Shown: piece by piece, positions 10,129-23,500 of the stretch
How the letters are laid out: the number at the start of each line of letters is the position of its first letter
Position numbering within the stretch: position 1 is the stretch's first letter
NCBI GenBank assembly: GCA_963930775.1
Contig: OZ005700.1
Coordinates: 2,435,476 to 2,499,475 of the forward strand
DNA length: 64,000 nt
From: Cliona cf. orientalis
Lineage: Eukaryota; Porifera; Demospongiae; Clionaida; Clionaidae
Direction: 5' to 3'
The notes under the pieces: model-generated
The model's database searches: none
What the model was told of the DNA's origin: nothing
Seen by the model: the letters and a program-made list of their open reading frames with translations, nothing else
Made by a program: the position numbers and the translations under genes

Positions 10129-13100
10129 CTATGAATCACTTGGTGGTTTAGTTTTGAGAGTATCCCTAACTTGGCCGTCTGTCGTACACAGCTGAATCAG
10201 TCTGTCCTTAGTCCTTCCGTTCTTCAAGAACCTGAGGGCCGCTTGGTTCTGGAATGCCCCTCCTCCACACAGCACCAGGTAGCTGGACGAGGCCAACAGT
10301 TCCACGTCCACGGCAGAAGCAAACCCTCTGTCGACGGGAACGTTGAAGCTAGTTGGGTCGAAATGAACCGGCTCGATGGCCAGCTGTTCGTACTTGTTAC
10401 TGGCCATTTTAGCACTCCAGCAATCCCTGCATGTGTCGCTACTATACGGTCCAAAATCTGTCATGTCGATCACAGTGAAGTTGGGGTGTGCGATGGTCAA
10501 CTCTGTCCTTACTGCTGTGAGTTTGTCGATGCAAGCCTTGAGGGCGTGACGGAAGCGTGCTTCCCTCAGACCTATCTTCTCGCTGCGTAGGTGAATGGCA
10601 ATGAATTCTTGACCTGGCTTCAGTCCGATGGATTTCATGAAGTGTCTGGCCGTCTGAGACACCAGTTTGCTGTGTGGAAGTGCATCAGAGATGAGCCTAC
10701 TCACATTACTCCTCCGACAAACCCCAGCCATTGAGACCTTTTTGTTTAAGTGAGCTCCCTTCGCACTGTTTGTGATGACAGCGTTCTTTGATGCCCCTCT
10801 CCAGTTGACAATTATCAAGCTTGTGTCACCTTTGGACGGAATACCGACCTTTGCACTCAATTTGGGTGGAGTTGTGAGAACAGACATGTTTACACAGACG
10901 TATTTGACGATGTTAAACTGCGGCCCTCGTACTGACGCCGCCTGCAGCTCCCAATTCAGAGTCTTGGTCAAGTGCGCTCGATAGCCTTGTAGGTACGGGG
11001 CACAGTCCACGACACTATCGTACTTTAGAGCAGAACGAATGCGACTGCCGTTCCATTTTGTCATGACTTTCAGCTCGTGTGCCTCGTTGATGGGTATAAA
11101 GTGGATGACGATGAGCTCTCTTGAAGAGTACTGCAAAAATTCATCGAATTTTATCAGCCGGGGCAGGTGATGTCGCGTCAATAAGTTGTTGAGTTTCTCT
11201 GTATCGTAGACCAGGTCCAGATTGTGGGCAGACTGCGGGGTATGTAGTTTTTCATCTGCATAGAGAAAAGGTCACAGAACAAGAAAAATTCAAAACATGT
11301 GAGGAGGGTGAGGAGGGCGTGCATGTGCCAGCTTGCATTTTGATGGTTTTGAATAGTCACAAATGACACTAACTAGGTTACCTACAGTAGCCAACCTAGG
11401 ACATGGGAGACAGCGCGAACTACCAAGAGAGAGACTGAGACCAGGTTGGTAGGACAAACATTGATAAACACAACAGGGTAGCAGCATGTGGAAAAGGAAG
11501 GAAGAAAACACTATGTTATTATAGGGAGGGTTCTCTCTCCCTTGCTCCAGCCGTTAAGCCAGCGGTCCAATTGTTGCAGATCCAGGAAGTGCATCCGGTG
11601 TCACATTCCAGTGCATGCAATTTTTGCCGTTTTTTATCTATTTTTCTTACCTGTTCTATCTAGGTCATCTTTCACTTCTAGGACTCCAAACAAAGACCAG
11701 AAGACAGAGCAACTCTTCTACTTTCTGCTCGTTCAAGTTCCATCACCCGGAGACATTCATGAGCTCCGCGGCAAGCGCCTCTGTGCATGCTACTCGCAAG
11801 CGCTCACAAAAAGTGCCTCGCGCAAAAAGTGGGGCATTTAGGTTCCCCTGAATGGATTCCCATATTTCAAGCACCATTCAATAGCTCTTGTGTTGCTCTA
11901 TAATATAAGACTGGAACGAAGTTTTTCCATCGAGCCGTTCCAGAGTTACACAGCGTTGAAAATCACATAATTTCAGTACAACCGCGTGGTATTTTCCATA
12001 TTTTCTCGAAGGTTTCTAGAGTCTGCCCAAGAACAAATCGTAAATGACGAGGAAAAGAGTACTCCTTGTCTACTGCCAAGCTTCTAGGGAGGAGGCATCG
12101 TCATCCAGATGGAAGGATTCCTTCTCTATAGTCAAGTAAGCATATCTGAATGTTGGCCAGTGCCCACGTGCACAGTAAATAATAATTATCTTGACAAAGC
12201 AAGTGTATCAGCATAAGTCCAGGGATGGGGGTGAGCCTTACCAGTGTACATCACAGGATGAGTCTGTGTTAAAGCAGCTCACATCAAAGCTGAAAACTAG
12301 TCTCGCGCGCTAGGCTGGGGACAAGACTAGCTGAAAACCCCGAGCGTATACTTGCAATTGGGAGGTAGCTAGTACTTTACTAGTGTCTTGGTACTTCACG
12401 CCCCCCCCCCCCTCTCTCTCTATCTCTCTCTTTCTCCCTCTCCCTCTCTCTCTCCCCCCGCTCTCTCTCTCACTCTCACCCTGACCCCGTACACCTATGT
12501 ACGTACACAATAGGTGATGTTCCTGTGATCAGATTACCAAGTATTGGAAGAGAGTGCTTTCTGTCAACCATAGCTGTGATGATGGAATAGGAGACTGATT
12601 GTGGAAGCTCCAACAACCTTCAGCAAAACTTCAAGATGGCCTTTGATAGCTAGCAGCAATACAGCTAGCTTGTACTATGTTAATGTCATTGGTTTGTATG
12701 TAAACGTACACAGTGAAATAACAATTTTTGTACTATTTTTAACAGCGTGTAACTCTGGAACGGCTCGATGGAAAAACTTCGTTCCAGTCTTATATTATAG
12801 AGCAACACAAGAGCTATTGAATGGTGCTTGAATCATGGGAATCCATCCAGGGGAACCTAAATGCCCCACTTTTTACGCGAGGCACTTTTTGTGAGCGCTT
12901 GAGAGTAGCATGCACAAAAGCGCTTGCCGCGAAGCTCATGAATGTCTCTGGGTGATGGAACTTGAACGAGCAGAAAGTAGAAGAGTTGCTCTGTCTTCTG
13001 GTCTTTGTTTGGAGTCCTAGAAATGAAAGATGACCTAGATAGATTAGGTAAGAAAAATAGATAAAAAACGGCAAAAATTGCATGCACTGGAATGTGCCAC

Positions 13101-14271
13101 CGGATGCACTTCCTGGATCTGCAACGCTTGTACGTGTTTTGGACCGCTGGCTTAACGACTGGCTCGCTCCGCAGGGAGGAATATAGCATAGCAAGCGCAT
13201 GCATAGACAAGGCGGGTGGGAGAGAGCAAGTAAGCTACACGAAATCAAAACAATCCGAGACAGATAACTGCTACTATAGTGTCTAGTGAAAAGGGATGTT
13301 CAATTTGTTTAATCCGATTTGATGCACAGGAATAGAAATATTATTCAAATATTATCACTATAAAATTACACCCACAGAGGCGCAGGATAAACTATTAATT
13401 TTAGTGTCCACATTTGGAAGGCAAGGTATGATAGTTAAAGTGAAATGGCCCGAGGACCTGTTTCGACTAGCTTTACCAGCCAAACCTCTCGGTCCATTAA
13501 AATTAATATTATCGTGGGCGCTCGTTCCACATAATATAATATACTGCAGTATATCGCTGATGGGTAACATGTTGCAGTATGACATGACTGAGCATAGTGA
13601 GCATGACAGAACTAATTATTAATCAATATTACATCAGTGATGAAATACATAGGTATTGTGTGAAGATGCAGCACTGATCTAATATCGCTACTAATTGGCT
13701 CCCTCTGTAAGGTTACATTAAATTTTGTAGAGCCCCACTTTCAGGAAATTAACTCACCAGCTTTGAAGTTTCTCAGTCCGTATAGCCTTGAATCAAGTGT
13801 AAACGGCTGCACCATACTAGAGTTCCACGAGTCGGCTAGACACACGAGCTGGAACATATTCATAGTAGCCATAGTGAGCTGCTCCCAAAAATTTACTCCT
13901 AGAATGAACCTCGAGGCATATTTAGTTGCGTGACGACCGCTGGTATTGGCCTTCACGTTAGCAGCATCACCACCTAGCAGCAGTACATTCTTTCCATCAT
14001 GCTCCTGAATCATCGGTTGTGCATGCGCGTAGTGTAGATCGGTGTCGGGGAAATCGGAAACTTGAATGGACTGTCTGTGGTTCGTGTACTCCTTCAGCAC
14101 GTAGAACAGAGCGATGGAGACTATCGCCAGCAGAAATAGACAATAGCTGCATGCCCTACGGCCCAACAGGTTCCTCCTCTTGAATAACGACGCCATAGGT
14201 TCCCGGCCCATGCGGCCTGGCCTTCCATCGAGTCCAAGATGTTTCCGTAGCTGTCTCGGTGTGATTTGCAC
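10129..14271 (-). CDS. Putative type II membrane glycosyltransferase (O-fucosyltransferase-like)
   Basis: Two exons, 13758..14271 and 10129..11255, join in phase (GCT-G / AT-GAA) to give 546 residues. Residues about 38-60 (CSYCLFLLAIVSIALFYVL) form one signal anchor after a basic cytoplasmic tail, the Golgi type II layout. The lumenal part holds FWEQLTMATMNMFQLVCLA, PFTLDSRLYGLRNF and, in exon 2, FIAIHLRSEKIG, reminiscent of the IHxRRxD loop of GDP-fucose-dependent transferases, and a late LCGGGAFQNQAALRFL stretch like their nucleotide-binding end. I infer a GT65/GT68-like enzyme of a family abundant in early animals; donor and acceptor are unknown. The start is the first ATG of the open frame. 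The gene is head-to-head with MIB1, and its intron holds a large inverted repeat. Confidence 0.65.
11551..13159. mobile_element. Foldback-type element with ~400-bp inverted arms
   Basis: In the intron of the glycosyltransferase-like gene, 11551-11951 is repeated in inverted orientation at 12747-13159. The arms differ by scattered substitutions and small indels (for example an extra ~15 bp near 13126-13140). The spacer of about 790 bp holds CT-rich simple sequence (12400-12475) and no convincing gene. Similar open frames in the two arms (LCACYSQALTKSASRKKWG) are copies of the repeat, not proteins with a recognised domain. It is probably a non-autonomous DNA transposon with long TIRs. Confidence 0.75.
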
Positions 14272-14505
14272 CCGCTGTCACCGTCTCGCGTCACCGTGCT
14301 CCGTTCCTCGACTGCGAGATCGGGGAAAAAGGCAGAGTGCATCGATGTCAGGTTGTTTTCTGATGACGCGCGTGTGTTGTGAAACAAAATTAAAAGTGCG
14401 TTTATTAGAGTTCGATAGGAGGCGCGCGGGGGTCAAAGGTCAAACACGCAGCTACAGTTATGGGTTTGAGAGCGCGCATGCACAGACTGCAAAAATCGTA
14501 GACAA
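14272..14505. promoter_or_regulatory. Shared promoter region of the glycosyltransferase-like gene and MIB1
   Basis: The 234-bp gap between two divergent start codons. It contains a perfect DR1 repeat (14430-14442), GC-rich sequence (GGCGCGCGGG) and GCGCGCATGC at 14472-14481, an NRF-1-like word about 30 bp before the MIB1 ATG. Confidence 0.6.
14430..14442 (+). promoter_or_regulatory. DR1 nuclear-receptor repeat GGGTCA-A-AGGTCA
   Basis: Two perfect RGGTCA half-sites separated by one base, 63 bp upstream of the MIB1 start. DR1 is the preferred site of HNF4/RXR-type receptors, and the sponge nuclear receptors described so far are NR2/HNF4-like. Occupancy is inference. Confidence 0.45.
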
Positions 14506-16746
14506 ATGGAGGGCATCGGTTCTCGAGTTGTCCGAGGTCCTGATTGGAAGTGGGGGAAGCAGGACGGTGGCGAGGGTCACGTAGGCACCGTTAGGAGTTT
14601 TGAATCCCACGATGAAGTTCTGGTCGTCTGGGACAATGGAACAGCCGCCAACTATCGCTGTGCATCGCACTTCGATCTCCGCGTGTTCGACAACGCACCA
14701 ACAGGTGAACTACCAATTCTATTCTGATATTTTCAATCGCTGCCAGTGTGTACTATGGGTAGACACATGAAGAATATTGTCACATGACCGTGTGTCAGAG
14801 ATTTCCACTTCATTGAGCATGTGGTAGAATCGAGCTGTTCCATAACTTTGATGTGGTTTTAATTTCCATTTTGCATTAGGAAATAAATCTTGTAGTAATC
14901 TTCCCCAACTACAACTCCAGCCCACTCAGATATTTATCAAGCAAAGGCTACGTCATATTAAAGGACCAAATTTATCCCCTACATACGTTTCTTCGCTCCC
15001 CATTATATAAATTTCGATGATAATAGGTGTGAAGCATGATGGTGTGGTGTGTGATGGCTGCCAGGCCTCTCCTCTCTATGGGATCTGCTGGAAGTGCTCC
15101 GAGTGTCCCAACGTCAACCTCTGCTCTCCCTGCTACCATGGTGACTGCCACAATCTAAGACACGCCTTTCAGCGCGTTACCACGCCCAACTCTCCAAGGT
15201 GATCTTCTAACCACTGCATGCATGCATGCTCTACATGTACATGCAACTGTCATGCATGTGTACATGTATGTGACATTGATCGACACTGTATAATTATACT
15301 ATGTGCAATCTCTTTCCTATCTATCTTGTGAACATAATTTCTTTGGTACATGTAGTTTTGTATGCTTCTCCATATTAAGCAGGGACCTTTTACTGATGTA
15401 GCCTGTAGATTAGCACGGTTCCACATAGCCATATTATTATAATAATATAGTTGAGGTTGATTGCTTGCCATTAATTTTCATCCTCAGGAGCTAGATGATC
15501 AGATATAGATGTACATGTAGCAGGCATGCTCGTTTTCTACCATTTCAAATAGTTCACATATTTGCGCTGTTGTCAACTTATTGTCCTCCATTTAGCCCCC
15601 TTGCTCTACAATTACCCCTCCATTGTGGTCGTCCCCTAATGACTCCTGGCTTCTGGTCTATGTCCGTTAATAGGGTCACATTTGGCAAGGAATGCCACCC
15701 ATACATGTAAATATGCTTCCAGAGTTTGTGTATACATGCATGTATGGGCATTACCACATGGATTTAGTATAATAATTATGTCACATACAATATCTCTTAT
15801 ACTCTTCATGCGTGTGCCTGTAGCTATTCCCTTATTAGGGAATGGTATGCAATTGCCACGTTCCTCATAGGCATGGCAGATGAACATGTATGACTTGTAT
15901 AGTGTACTGTGTGTATGTATGGAAGGGTGGTACATGTTGCGGGTATTTTGGGTGGAATCATATTACTGTTTTGGTATGCCTCTATTTGGCTCTATGGTGT
16001 TGGGTTTTAGCTAATAGTTACAACATTATAGCTGATCTGTTTGGCCTGGCCTGATCAGTCAATCTCTAGAGGATCATCAGTCTGGCCCTAAGCCCTCTTG
16101 TACACAATGACATTAACACCACCTTTTGCAAAAGGGTTCCCTATCATCTTGGAAAAAAATAATATTAATTACTGCTATATATATATGTGGGTTGGGATGG
16201 CTCCTTGGCTCCTTGCACTTGATTGTGTACCTTTACTACCTTCTATGTATCACTACAATATCACTAGCAAGGGCTTATAGACCCCAAACTACTAGTGAGT
16301 AAATACGAGGTAATAGTGAATGTGATGCATGGTAGGACTAGGAAATAGTATTGTTCTGAGTTGATGCAGCAGCCCCTTTGTGGATTCTGGTGTGGGAGAC
16401 TTGATTCTGATGTAAGAGTGTGTTTATGTCTCTGTGATGTCCTACCTATTTGGAGTGGATGGGTGGAAGCCCAAGTTATTCTTACATGTCCACACACACA
16501 CATACGTGTGACAGTCTAATATTGATATGGGTGTGGTGTGCTTAGCCCTTGTGCTTGGTATGTTTTTAAATCATGGTACAGCCCTTTTATCTGTGTGGGA
16601 GCTGTCATCGCTGTCCTTATAGTGTGTTTATTGCTTGTCTTGCTACATAGCATTACTCTTTGTTCTTCAACTCCCCCATTTTATACAGTAAACTATTTTT
16701 AGAAGTATTATCCTCTCTCCCCCCTTTCTCTCTCCCTCTCTCTCTT

Positions 16747-16808
<62 letters not shown>

Positions 16809-19800
16809 TTGCAGGGTTGCCGTGGAGAGTAGAAGAAAGAGTAAGAAGATAGCAGCTCGAGGGATTTTCCCTAGTGCCAGGGTGGTGCGTGGTGTGGACT
16901 GGCAGTGGGAAGAACAAGACGGTACACACATTCATTTCTATTGTCTCTTATCTCTCTTTCCCTACCCCCTCTCTCCCTCTCTCTCTGTGTCTTCTCTTCT
17001 TCTTTCTCTCTAGTCTTATCCCCTCTTTGTGATCAGGTGTTTTGTGGTTAGTGAATCCAGCCAGCTGCAAAGTTCAGCCCCTGTCCCCTCAATTAGTAGC
17101 ATGCTCTGATCTGGCCCACTAATTCAATCATTCACTTACTTTCAGTGCAGCTGCCAGCTCAACATTAATTTTTAGGTCAAAAACCTAACTCCACTCTATT
17201 GAGTTTCTTTGCACTGATTAATTAAGTACTAGCTTTATCAGCAGCCTGAGGTTTTGTACCTGTCCAAGCGTGTTAGTCTCAGCTGCAGGAATTTGCCTGC
17301 CTTCCACGCTAGCGCCTCCCTATGTGCTCTGACCTCACCGCACAGTGAGTGCCGCAAACCTTACAGCTTTGACCTCAGCGCTTAATGAGAAGGTGTTGAG
17401 CTTGCTGGCTCGTGTTTTTCTTTCTACGCATGTTTGATGCGTCCTAGTTCTCAATTGAGCCTGCCTGTTCAGACATAATTAATTTTATTATTTGGAAGGA
17501 GGGAGAGCAGAGGAATTTCCCATCCCTAAGGTTCATTTCGCCTGTCTAAAATTTCTAAACTGTACGCACATAATAGCGCTGAAGTACTTGAGTATATTTG
17601 ATTTCGCTCTTCTAAAGTACCAGAATTGATAATCCTCTGCTCTCTGCTGTTGAGCGGACACTGCGACCATTTTCCCCATGTTTTGGACTGTTTTGATTTA
17701 CCTTGTATACTGTGTGTACATGTACATTTTCAGGAGGTGCTGGTCATAAGGGCAAGGTGACAGAGGTCCAGCCCTGGAGTGGAGGCAGTGTTCGCAGCGC
17801 CGCTTATGTCATCTGGGACAGTGGAACTAAGAACCTCTACCGCGTCGGCTTTGAGGGAATGGTGAGTGTTTAGAGAGAGAGAGGGGGGGGGGAGACAGAG
17901 AGAGGATGTATTGACTTGTGTGCGAGTGTGAGCATGCAATGGTGTGTGCGGATGCAATACTTGTGATGGATTTGTCTTCCCTATAAATATTTGAGTGTGC
18001 ATCAGCATGCAGTGGATGTGTGTTGTGTGTGTGTGTGTGCATACTTTTATCTGTGGCCTAGACATTACATAAGCAGCCTGCTCTGGTAGCTGATATCTTT
18101 GTGTTGTTGATGGCCAGTGTTTGCAAACACTGTGTCTGAGGTTAAGCGACACCACTTCATAGGCATATCTGATGTCACCTAGCCAGCTCAATAAGTATTC
18201 ATTTGTTGTTCTAGTGCTTATACACTTCTTTGGATCAGTTTCCAGAATCTAAATGGCTTTCTCCTTTCATGTTGCTGTACGTACTAATCCCCCTACAACT
18301 TCTCAATTCTTCCTCCGCCCTACCCTTAATCCCCCCTAACCATGGTCACGATGGAGTATTATATAGTGCTGGGGTTGGCGCTGGTTAATTAAGTACTAGC
18401 TTATCAGCAGATGTGTCGCCTGAGGTTTTGTACCTGTCGAAGCATGTTCGTCTTGGTTGCAGGAATTTGCCTGCCTTCCACGCTAGCGCCTCCCTCTGTG
18501 CTCTGACCTCACCGCACAGTGAGTGCCGCAAACCTTACAATTTCTGACCTCAGCCGGAATGTTATATAATGCACTTAGTATCAAATCACCTCCTAGTACA
18601 AAATCCCTCTGTCTCCATTCCCTCCCTGTTCTTTTAACTCCAGTAATTCACCTACATGTACTCATGACTGCATCTTTGTAACTTGCAGTCTGATCTGAAG
18701 GCTGTGACTGATGCTAAGGGTGGTACTTTTTACCGTGACCACCTCCCCTTTCTTGGTGAGGAGAACCACTTTGGCACTAGTCGATTCGATGTCGGTGAGC
18801 GTGTCCGGATTGACGTTGACACGGAGGTCGTGAAGAGCCTGCAGCACGGCCATGGCGGGTGGAGTGATGGAATGGTCGAGGTAAGAACTCTCTCTCTCTG
18901 TGTTCCTCTTCTCTTATCTAATCTAGATGTCTTCTTTGCCCTTTCTCATGGTCACATTCACATGCACCCATACATCCACTTGCTCACTATTACTTCTTTT
19001 TCTTTTTCTTTCTGTAGTGCATTGGCACAGTTGGAACTGTAGTGGGTATTGATCAGGATCATGACATTGTTGTCCGATACCCTAGTGAGAACAAGTAAGA
19101 ATTTCTTCACTTATCGGATCACCAAATGATTTATGATCAATGATTGAATTCCTGTTGGTCAGGTGGACATTCAACCCGGTTATCCTGAAGAAGGTGTCCG
19201 TTGGTGAGGCCCCTCCCCCTCTCAAGCTAGCCCCGAGCGAGGATGTCTTCGCCTTCCAAGTTGGTGATTTTGTCAAGATCTGCGGTGACAGGGAGCGAGT
19301 CCACAGACTCCAGGAGGGACACGGAGAGTGGGTGGAGTCAATGGTAGAGGTAAGCCTGCTAGACTCAATACTCTAGCACTGATGTTAGTTCAAAGATTGT
19401 ATTTAGTATTAGCAAGGGCTTGTGGACCTACCTCAGGAGTTAGACAACTGTCATACTCTTGATGTTAGGCAAGCCAATGTGCTTGTGAAATTATTAATCA
19501 TAGTATGTGTGTCAGCCAACTCGTTATCATAAATAATATTATTATGGAGCGTAGATTAATTGTACTGGACAATTAATTGATCAATTCCATGTTATTAAGT
19601 GATTGTTCGTGACAGTGATCCTGTTACACACAATTTGTTGCATTAATGATAATTTGGTTTAATGGATGGCATGGCATGATGGACTGTGCTTTGTTGCTAC
19701 GATCAAGAGTGCATAATCATCATTAATAATAATTATTATTCCACACGCAGACTCTTGGGAAGGTTGGCCGCATTGTTGAGATCTACCCCGACGGCGATGT

Positions 19801-20497
19801 GAAGATTGATGTGGGCGGAGTCTCGTGGACGTACAACCCAGCCTCTGTGTCTCGGGTGGATGGTGACGGAGTTCCCCTCACTCCGGGTACCAGTGGTAAG
19901 TCAACAAGTTGGAAAATCTAAGATTTCTCATTCTATGCCAGTCTAGTGTGGGGACTATTACGATAGTCTCTGGGATTAAAATTATCAGTCCCTCTTCGTT
20001 TTGAAATCCATCTGGTTGTCTAGTTGTGTTGCCAATGTTTGGTGTCACTTGAAGGCTTGGCTGCCAAATTATATGGTTTCATGTCTAGTCTTCTAGGCTT
20101 TTGTGCAATAATATGTGTAGGCCATTATGAATAGTTACATCTACATGTACATGTATGTTTTAATTATATGCTATGGCGCTATTGTTCTTGCTTGTGTACA
20201 TGTGCATGTACATGCCATGGTGATAGTACATGTAAGCATCGGTGGAGATATGATTTTGAGTGGGTGATCTCACTCGGTATGTTGGCACATGAGTGAGTGC
20301 TCTTGAGTGGTCTACCGATTGATCGTTTGTATTGCGGTTTTTGTATTGATGCTGTTTGAGAGCATTAATTATGTTTGTCACTTTGTCTGGCCATTAGCAA
20401 AAATCAAATTTCAAATGTTAATTGCGCTGCATCTCCATGCTACACAGCTCACTTATTCCCCCCCCCCTCCCTATCTCTCTCTCTCTTTCCCCCCTCT

Positions 20498-20536
<39 letters not shown>

Positions 20537-23500
20537 CCCCCCCCCCTCTCTCCCTCTCTCCTTCTACCCTCCCTCCCTTTCTCTCTCCTTCCCACCTTCC
20601 CCTCCAGAAAACGTATCTCAGTTGCTTCGTCAGATGTTTGAGCAGCACCAGGCCAGTAACCCGGTGGAGGACCTAGTGAAGGGAGCGGCTGGCGGTGACG
20701 TGGGTAGAGTAGACCAGCTTCTGGCCTCTGAGGCTTGCGGGGTCGACGACAAGTTCAGCGGGCGCACTGCCCTCCATGCAGCCAGCCAGAATGGCCACTA
20801 TGATGTGGTCAGGTGCCTTGTGCGATACAATGCCAATATTGAGGAAGAGGTGAGATTTGGGGACAGTGAAGGGAGAGAGATAAATTTAATGCTGTATGTA
20901 TGTGTATATTTATAAATAATACTGTGGCATTGTAACACGATAATGTGAATAAAGCGGGAAAAGCCATTCTGCCTGTGAACAAAATTAATAACACTCATAG
21001 CTTTGTTAGTTAGTGTTGCCGAATCTCCACTGGCTGTGATATGAATAGCTTTCATAGGTACCAACAGATGCCATCTGGTTTGATTTGAAGGATCTCCCTC
21101 TATCATAACACTATAATAAAATTGTTTACATACCTCTGCCTTTTGAGTGTTAGTCAGTATGCCTTGACAGAGGAGGTAGGCACTTCCTGAAATGGTGCTG
21201 TCTAGACTGGAGAAAAATGATTTTTTGAGACTATCTTTAATATTCATGTGTACAGGACAAGGATGGTGACCGTGCTGTCCACCACGCCAGTTTTGGTGAT
21301 GAGCCTGATGTCCTGGAGCTACTGGCCCAGCATGGAGTCGACTTGAATGCTCGCAACCGAAGGAAGCAGACCCCTCTCCACGTGGCTGTCAACAAGGGAC
21401 ACATCTCTGTCATCAAGGTCCTGCTCAAACACAACTGCCATCCAAGCCTCCAGGTAAGTGGGATACTAACTGGACACGTTCTTCACGATGCCATCTCCAA
21501 GAAGCGTGAGCACCTTACTCTATTAGCATTCATATTATCACTAAACTGTAAGAAGGTTGTGCGTTATCTAGATAAGCTTCATGTGTTTCTGTGTTACATG
21601 CATGTACATGTATATATCCCTATTTACATGTATCCTAATTTAAAATTCCGGAATGCTATGCATTATGTTTGGTAGTAATGTACACCTTGATTCATACAAC
21701 CCACAAGGTATTAATTTTGATGCACGAGTAAGATCTCCCCCTCTCTCTCTCTCCCTCTCTCTACAATGCACCCACCCTAGGATTCAGAGGGTGATACTCC
21801 TCTTCACGATGCCATCTCCAAGAAGCGTGATGACATTGTTGAGCTGCTGCTTGAGTTCCAGGCGGACCATGCCGTCGCCAACAACAACGGCTTCAATGCC
21901 CTCCACCACGCGGCGCTCAGGGGCAACATGGGAGCCATTAGACTCATCCTAGCCAACTTCCCTCTCAGCTCCTCCATTGACGAGGCAAAGGACGATGGGT
22001 TCACGGCGCTGCACCTGGCCTCGCTGAACAATCACATCGAGGTCGCACAGGCACTGATTGCTCACGTAAGTCCAGGCATTCTCCACACACTAGCCAAATT
22101 TAACTATTTTATGTCAGCAACGATCGATAATGTTATATTTTAATGGTTACAAGATTTGTAAGTTTCGTGAAACCCTGCGTAGGTCAGGTCTAACTCATGC
22201 ATGCCCCTATTGTTGGTACACAATAGCCACATTGAGCTCGTTCAGGCACTGATTTCATGGGGGGGGGGGGGGGGGTGAGGGACACTGGGTGATATTCCTA
22301 TTTTGACCATTGGATTCTATTTGTCCCACTGAATTTTGGCACTAGGGCGTTTCCCTCTCTCAATCGGATATAAACACTGTATTACTTAGTGTACTCCGTT
22401 ATAGTAAATAATGGATAGTTGTTGTTCCAATAACCACGTTGAGATCACACCATATGAGCGCTAATTGCTCATGTAATTAATTGATGTACACCCCCAATAA
22501 AATGAAAATTAATATCATCTCTCGGACAGTAAGTCTCCTCGATACGTGTTTTCCCAGGGTAGTTATGTGGTATAGATATGTGTTGGGGTAGGCGGCACTG
22601 CTGGTGCCACTGAATTGGTATCTGTGTATATAAATAATAATAATATGTCAAACTAGTTACGCTCACATGTAGGCAAAGTTTGTGGTTTAAAATTAAATTA
22701 GCTTGCTGTGTACATGACTATTGAAGATCCCATACATGTAGCACTGTGCATAGTGGACATGCTCCAGTTGGCTGGTACTCAATGGATGATGCTAATTGAT
22801 GAGAACCTATTGCTTGGACTAGTGTATAGCATAATATGGGCAGCTCAGCCAGCCCACCTGTTAATGCATCAGTGATGCTGTACGCTATCCTCTAGCTGGC
22901 TCTCTATTCATGCCTACATGTATGCTGCAGGGTGCCAGTACAGACGTGCAGAACAATAACCAGCAGACCCCTCTTCATCTCGCCGTGGAGAGACAGAATA
23001 TTCAAGTAGTCAGAGTAAGTCCGGCTGTAAGACTATTGATATTGCCACAATATAATATTCTTGGTGAACGAAATATGGAATACTGAACCATTGTTATGCT
23101 ATTTCTATGTATTTCCTGTTTCAGCTGCTTGTGGAGAAGGGTGCTGGTATGGACATTGGGGACAAGTTTGGTGACCGTCCATTGCACGAGGCTCTTCGCC
23201 ACCACACCATGTCTCAGCTCAGGCACCTGCAGGCTGACAAGGACATTGGAAAGGTGAATTACTGGTAGTAGTAGTAGTAGTAGTCAGCTAATCTGTAACA
23301 TGTACGGTAGACATCTATTTGCCCTTCTTCCCAGTGCATCTAGGAGAGCTGTTGTTATTATGACAGGGGTCCCCTGGCACCATAGCATACTGGGAATATG
23401 CCTAAATATCCTGGGATGGACGTAGTGGTCCCAAGCTCATGATGTAATCACTATGTGGTCGTTTAAGTCTCACAAAATAATATTACTGTGGTGCGGGCAA

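Noticed and set aside
11488..13248. Similar open frames in both arms of the inverted repeat
   Set aside because: They match each other only because the DNA is repeated; no recognisable protein domain and frames differ by indels.
16660..17013. Ser/Leu- and Arg/Glu-repeat open frames around the CT microsatellite
   Set aside because: They are translations of simple sequence; the true coding here is only MIB1 exon 3.
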